Assembly (NCBI GenBank): GCA_046728155.1
Contig: JBKPDY010000005.1
Coordinates: forward strand, 1-13,330
Source of the DNA: CAWDLX01 sp046728155
GTDB lineage: Bacteria > Actinomycetota > Actinomycetes > Mycobacteriales > Micromonosporaceae
DNA: 13,330 nt
Reading direction: 5' to 3'
This document shows positions 11,954-13,330 of the stretch, piece after piece (positions within the stretch are counted from its first letter, which is position 1; each line of letters opens with the position of its first letter). The position numbers and the translations under genes were made by a program. The notes beneath the pieces are model-generated. The model was not told where the DNA came from. It saw only the letters and a list, made by a program, of their open reading frames with translations, and did not search any database.

Positions 11954-13330
11954 ATGGCGGCCAACGGTGTCGACGTCCTTCTGGCGGACGGCTCAACCGT
12001 CCACGTGCGACCGATCACACCGGAGGACGCCGACCGCGTGGTCGCACTGCATTCGCGGTTCTCCGCCCGGACCAGGTATCTGCGCTACTTCTCGCCGTAC
12101 CCCCGCATCCCGCCGCGGGACCTCGCCCGCTTCGTCAACGTGGACCACCACGACCGGGAGGCCCTCGTCGCCGGGATCGGCGACGACCTCATCGCGGTGG
12201 GCCGGTACGAGCGGCTCGCGCCGGACGCGCCGGACGCGGAGGTGGCGTTCGTGGTAGAGGACGACTACCAGGGCCGGGGCGTTGGTTCGGTGCTCCTGGA
12301 ACACCTCGCATCGGCCGCGCGGGACGCCGGCGTGGAGCGCTTCGTCGCCGAGGTTCTGCCCGAGAACTCGACGATGCTAAGGGTGTTCGGTGACGCGGGC
12401 TTCGAGGTCGGCCGGGAGTACGCCGACGGAGTGGTCCACCTGACCTTCCCCATCGCGCCCACGTCGCTGTCAATGAGCGTGCAGCACCGCCGGGAACAGC
12501 GCACCGAGGCGGCGTCGATCGCGCGCCTGCTCGCCCCGCGCGGCGTAGCCGTGTACGGGGCGAGTCGGAGCGGACGCGGGGTGGGCGCGGCCTTGCTGCG
12601 TCGGGTACGCGAGTCGGGCTACACCGGTGCGCTGTACCCCGTCCATCCGGAGGCGTCCACTGTGGATGAAATGCCGGCGCTCACCTCCGCCGCCGACTCT
12701 CCAGTATCGCTCGATCTTGCACTGGTGGCCGTTCCGGCCAACCAGCTCGACGCCGTGGTGAGCGACGCCGGCCGCGGCAATGCCCACGCCCTGGTCGTGA
12801 TCTCGGCCGGATTCGGCGACGCCGGGCGCGAGTCCGGTGTGGACCTGGCCGCCGTACGGGCCCACGACGAGCTGGTGGCCCAGGCCCGTGCCAACGGACT
12901 ACGGGTCGTCGGGCCCAACTGCCTCGGCGTTGCCAACACCGATCCCGCCGTACGGCTTAACGCTACGCTCGCGCCGCGGCTCCCGGAGCGTGGCCGGGTG
13001 GGCATCTTCTGCCAGTCGGCGGCGATCGGCATCGCCGCTCTGAGCGAGGCGGAACGCCGCCACATTGGACTGTCCACATTCGTCTCAGCCGGTAACCGCG
13101 CCGATGTCTCCGGCAACGACCTGCTTCAGTACTGGCGCTACGACCCCGCGACCGATGTCGTCCTGCTCTACCTGGAAACCTTCGGCAACCCGCGCAAGTT
13201 CGCGCGGATCGCCAGAGACCTGGCCCGGGACAAGCCCATCGTGGCGGTGCTGGCCGGTGCGGCCGCGGGCCTCGCCACGCTCGCCGCGACCGCGCTCGTC
13301 GCCCACTCGGGTGTGATCGGCGTCGGGACC
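11954..13330 (+). CDS. GNAT acetyltransferase fused to acyl-CoA synthetase (NDP-forming)-like domains, 3'-truncated
   Basis: The frame is open from ATG 11954 to the window end (459 residues seen), so the C-terminus is missing. Residues about 12-165 form a GNAT domain: VHVRPITPEDADRV, then the acetyl-CoA loop QGRGVG at 106-111. Residues about 185-325 form a CoA-binding Rossmann domain (GVAVYGASRSGRGVG from 197, GPNCLG at 320-325). The segment from about 335 on is succinyl-CoA-synthetase-like (FVSAGNRADVSGNDLLQYW, ETFGNPRKFARIARDLA), with His451 where the phospho-histidine lies. This is the Pat class of protein lysine acetyltransferase with the GNAT domain at the N-terminus. The usual SQSGALG and SHTGAL motifs read CQSAAIG and AHSGVIG, so the synthetase part may be regulatory rather than catalytic. 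It is coupled to acuC, suggesting control of acetyl-CoA synthetase activity. The start codon has no clear ribosome site. Confidence 0.9.
   Translation, partial: MAANGVDVLLADGSTVHVRPITPEDADRVVALHSRFSARTRYLRYFSPYPRIPPRDLARFVNVDHHDREALVAGIGDDLIAVGRYERLAPDAPDAEVAFVVEDDYQGRGVGSVLLEHLASAARDAGVERFVAEVLPENSTMLRVFGDAGFEVGREYADGVVHLTFPIAPTSLSMSVQHRREQRTEAASIARLLAPRGVAVYGASRSGRGVGAALLRRVRESGYTGALYPVHPEASTVDEMPALTSAADSPVSLDLALVAVPANQLDAVVSDAGRGNAHALVVISAGFGDAGRESGVDLAAVRAHDELVAQARANGLRVVGPNCLGVANTDPAVRLNATLAPRLPERGRVGIFCQSAAIGIAALSEAERRHIGLSTFVSAGNRADVSGNDLLQYWRYDPATDVVLLYLETFGNPRKFARIARDLARDKPIVAVLAGAAAGLATLAATALVAHSGVIGVGT

Noticed and set aside
1..13330. tRNA, rRNA, insertion sequence, integrase or attachment site
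   Set aside because: I scanned for these and saw no cloverleaf, transposase or integrase motif, or terminal repeats that I could support.

Overview
The window reads as high-GC actinomycete chromosome. Third codon positions are mostly G or C, GTG and TTG starts are common, and the gene set (B12-dependent NrdJ, DtxR/IdeR, AcuC next to an acyl-CoA-synthetase-linked acetyltransferase, luciferase-like flavin oxidoreductase) is typical of the group. A Micromonosporaceae-like host is my best guess, but it is an inference only. Every gene runs on the + strand except a GlxA-type regulator, the IdeR-type regulator and one doubtful fragment. No stretch longer than 300 bases lacks a gene.

Bases 2-2602 hold the 3' part of the class II (adenosylcobalamin) ribonucleotide reductase gene nrdJ. 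The window opens inside a LAGLIDADG intein, which ends at base 874. Its +1 residue is the catalytic thiyl-radical cysteine of the reductase, so splicing is needed to form the active site. Next comes a compact, less GC-rich toxin-antitoxin cassette (2688-3602). It has an operator-like cluster of GTAC repeats, an antitoxin that looks like a Phd/YefM DNA-binding part joined to a HicB-like fold, and a HicA-like toxin that overlaps it by four bases. This chimeric pairing is the most interesting element of the window. A doubtful BrnT-like remnant lies just after it on the other strand.

Bases 3782-8246 form a metabolic block. A luciferase-like oxidoreductase faces a GlxA-family (DJ-1/PfpI plus AraC) regulator tail to tail. 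The regulator is divergent from an MFS carrier of monocarboxylate type, which is followed 18 bases later by an L-2-hydroxyglutarate-oxidase-like gene (lhgO). A perfect 7-bp inverted repeat lies between regulator and carrier and would form a GNRA-capped RNA hairpin touching one candidate start of the regulator. I infer a transport and oxidation module for a 2-hydroxy acid under local control.

Bases 8334-9049 carry a putative secreted lipoprotein and a short convergent gap packed with inverted repeats. Bases 9050-13330 look like core chromosome. They hold an IdeR/DtxR metal-dependent repressor with all classical metal ligands, a divergent two-domain sulfurtransferase, an AcuC-type deacetylase and, six bases later in the same frame, a GNAT plus acyl-CoA-synthetase-like protein (Pat/AcuA-type) cut by the window end. 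The last two are likely the opposing enzymes of reversible protein acylation, classically acting on acetyl-CoA synthetase.
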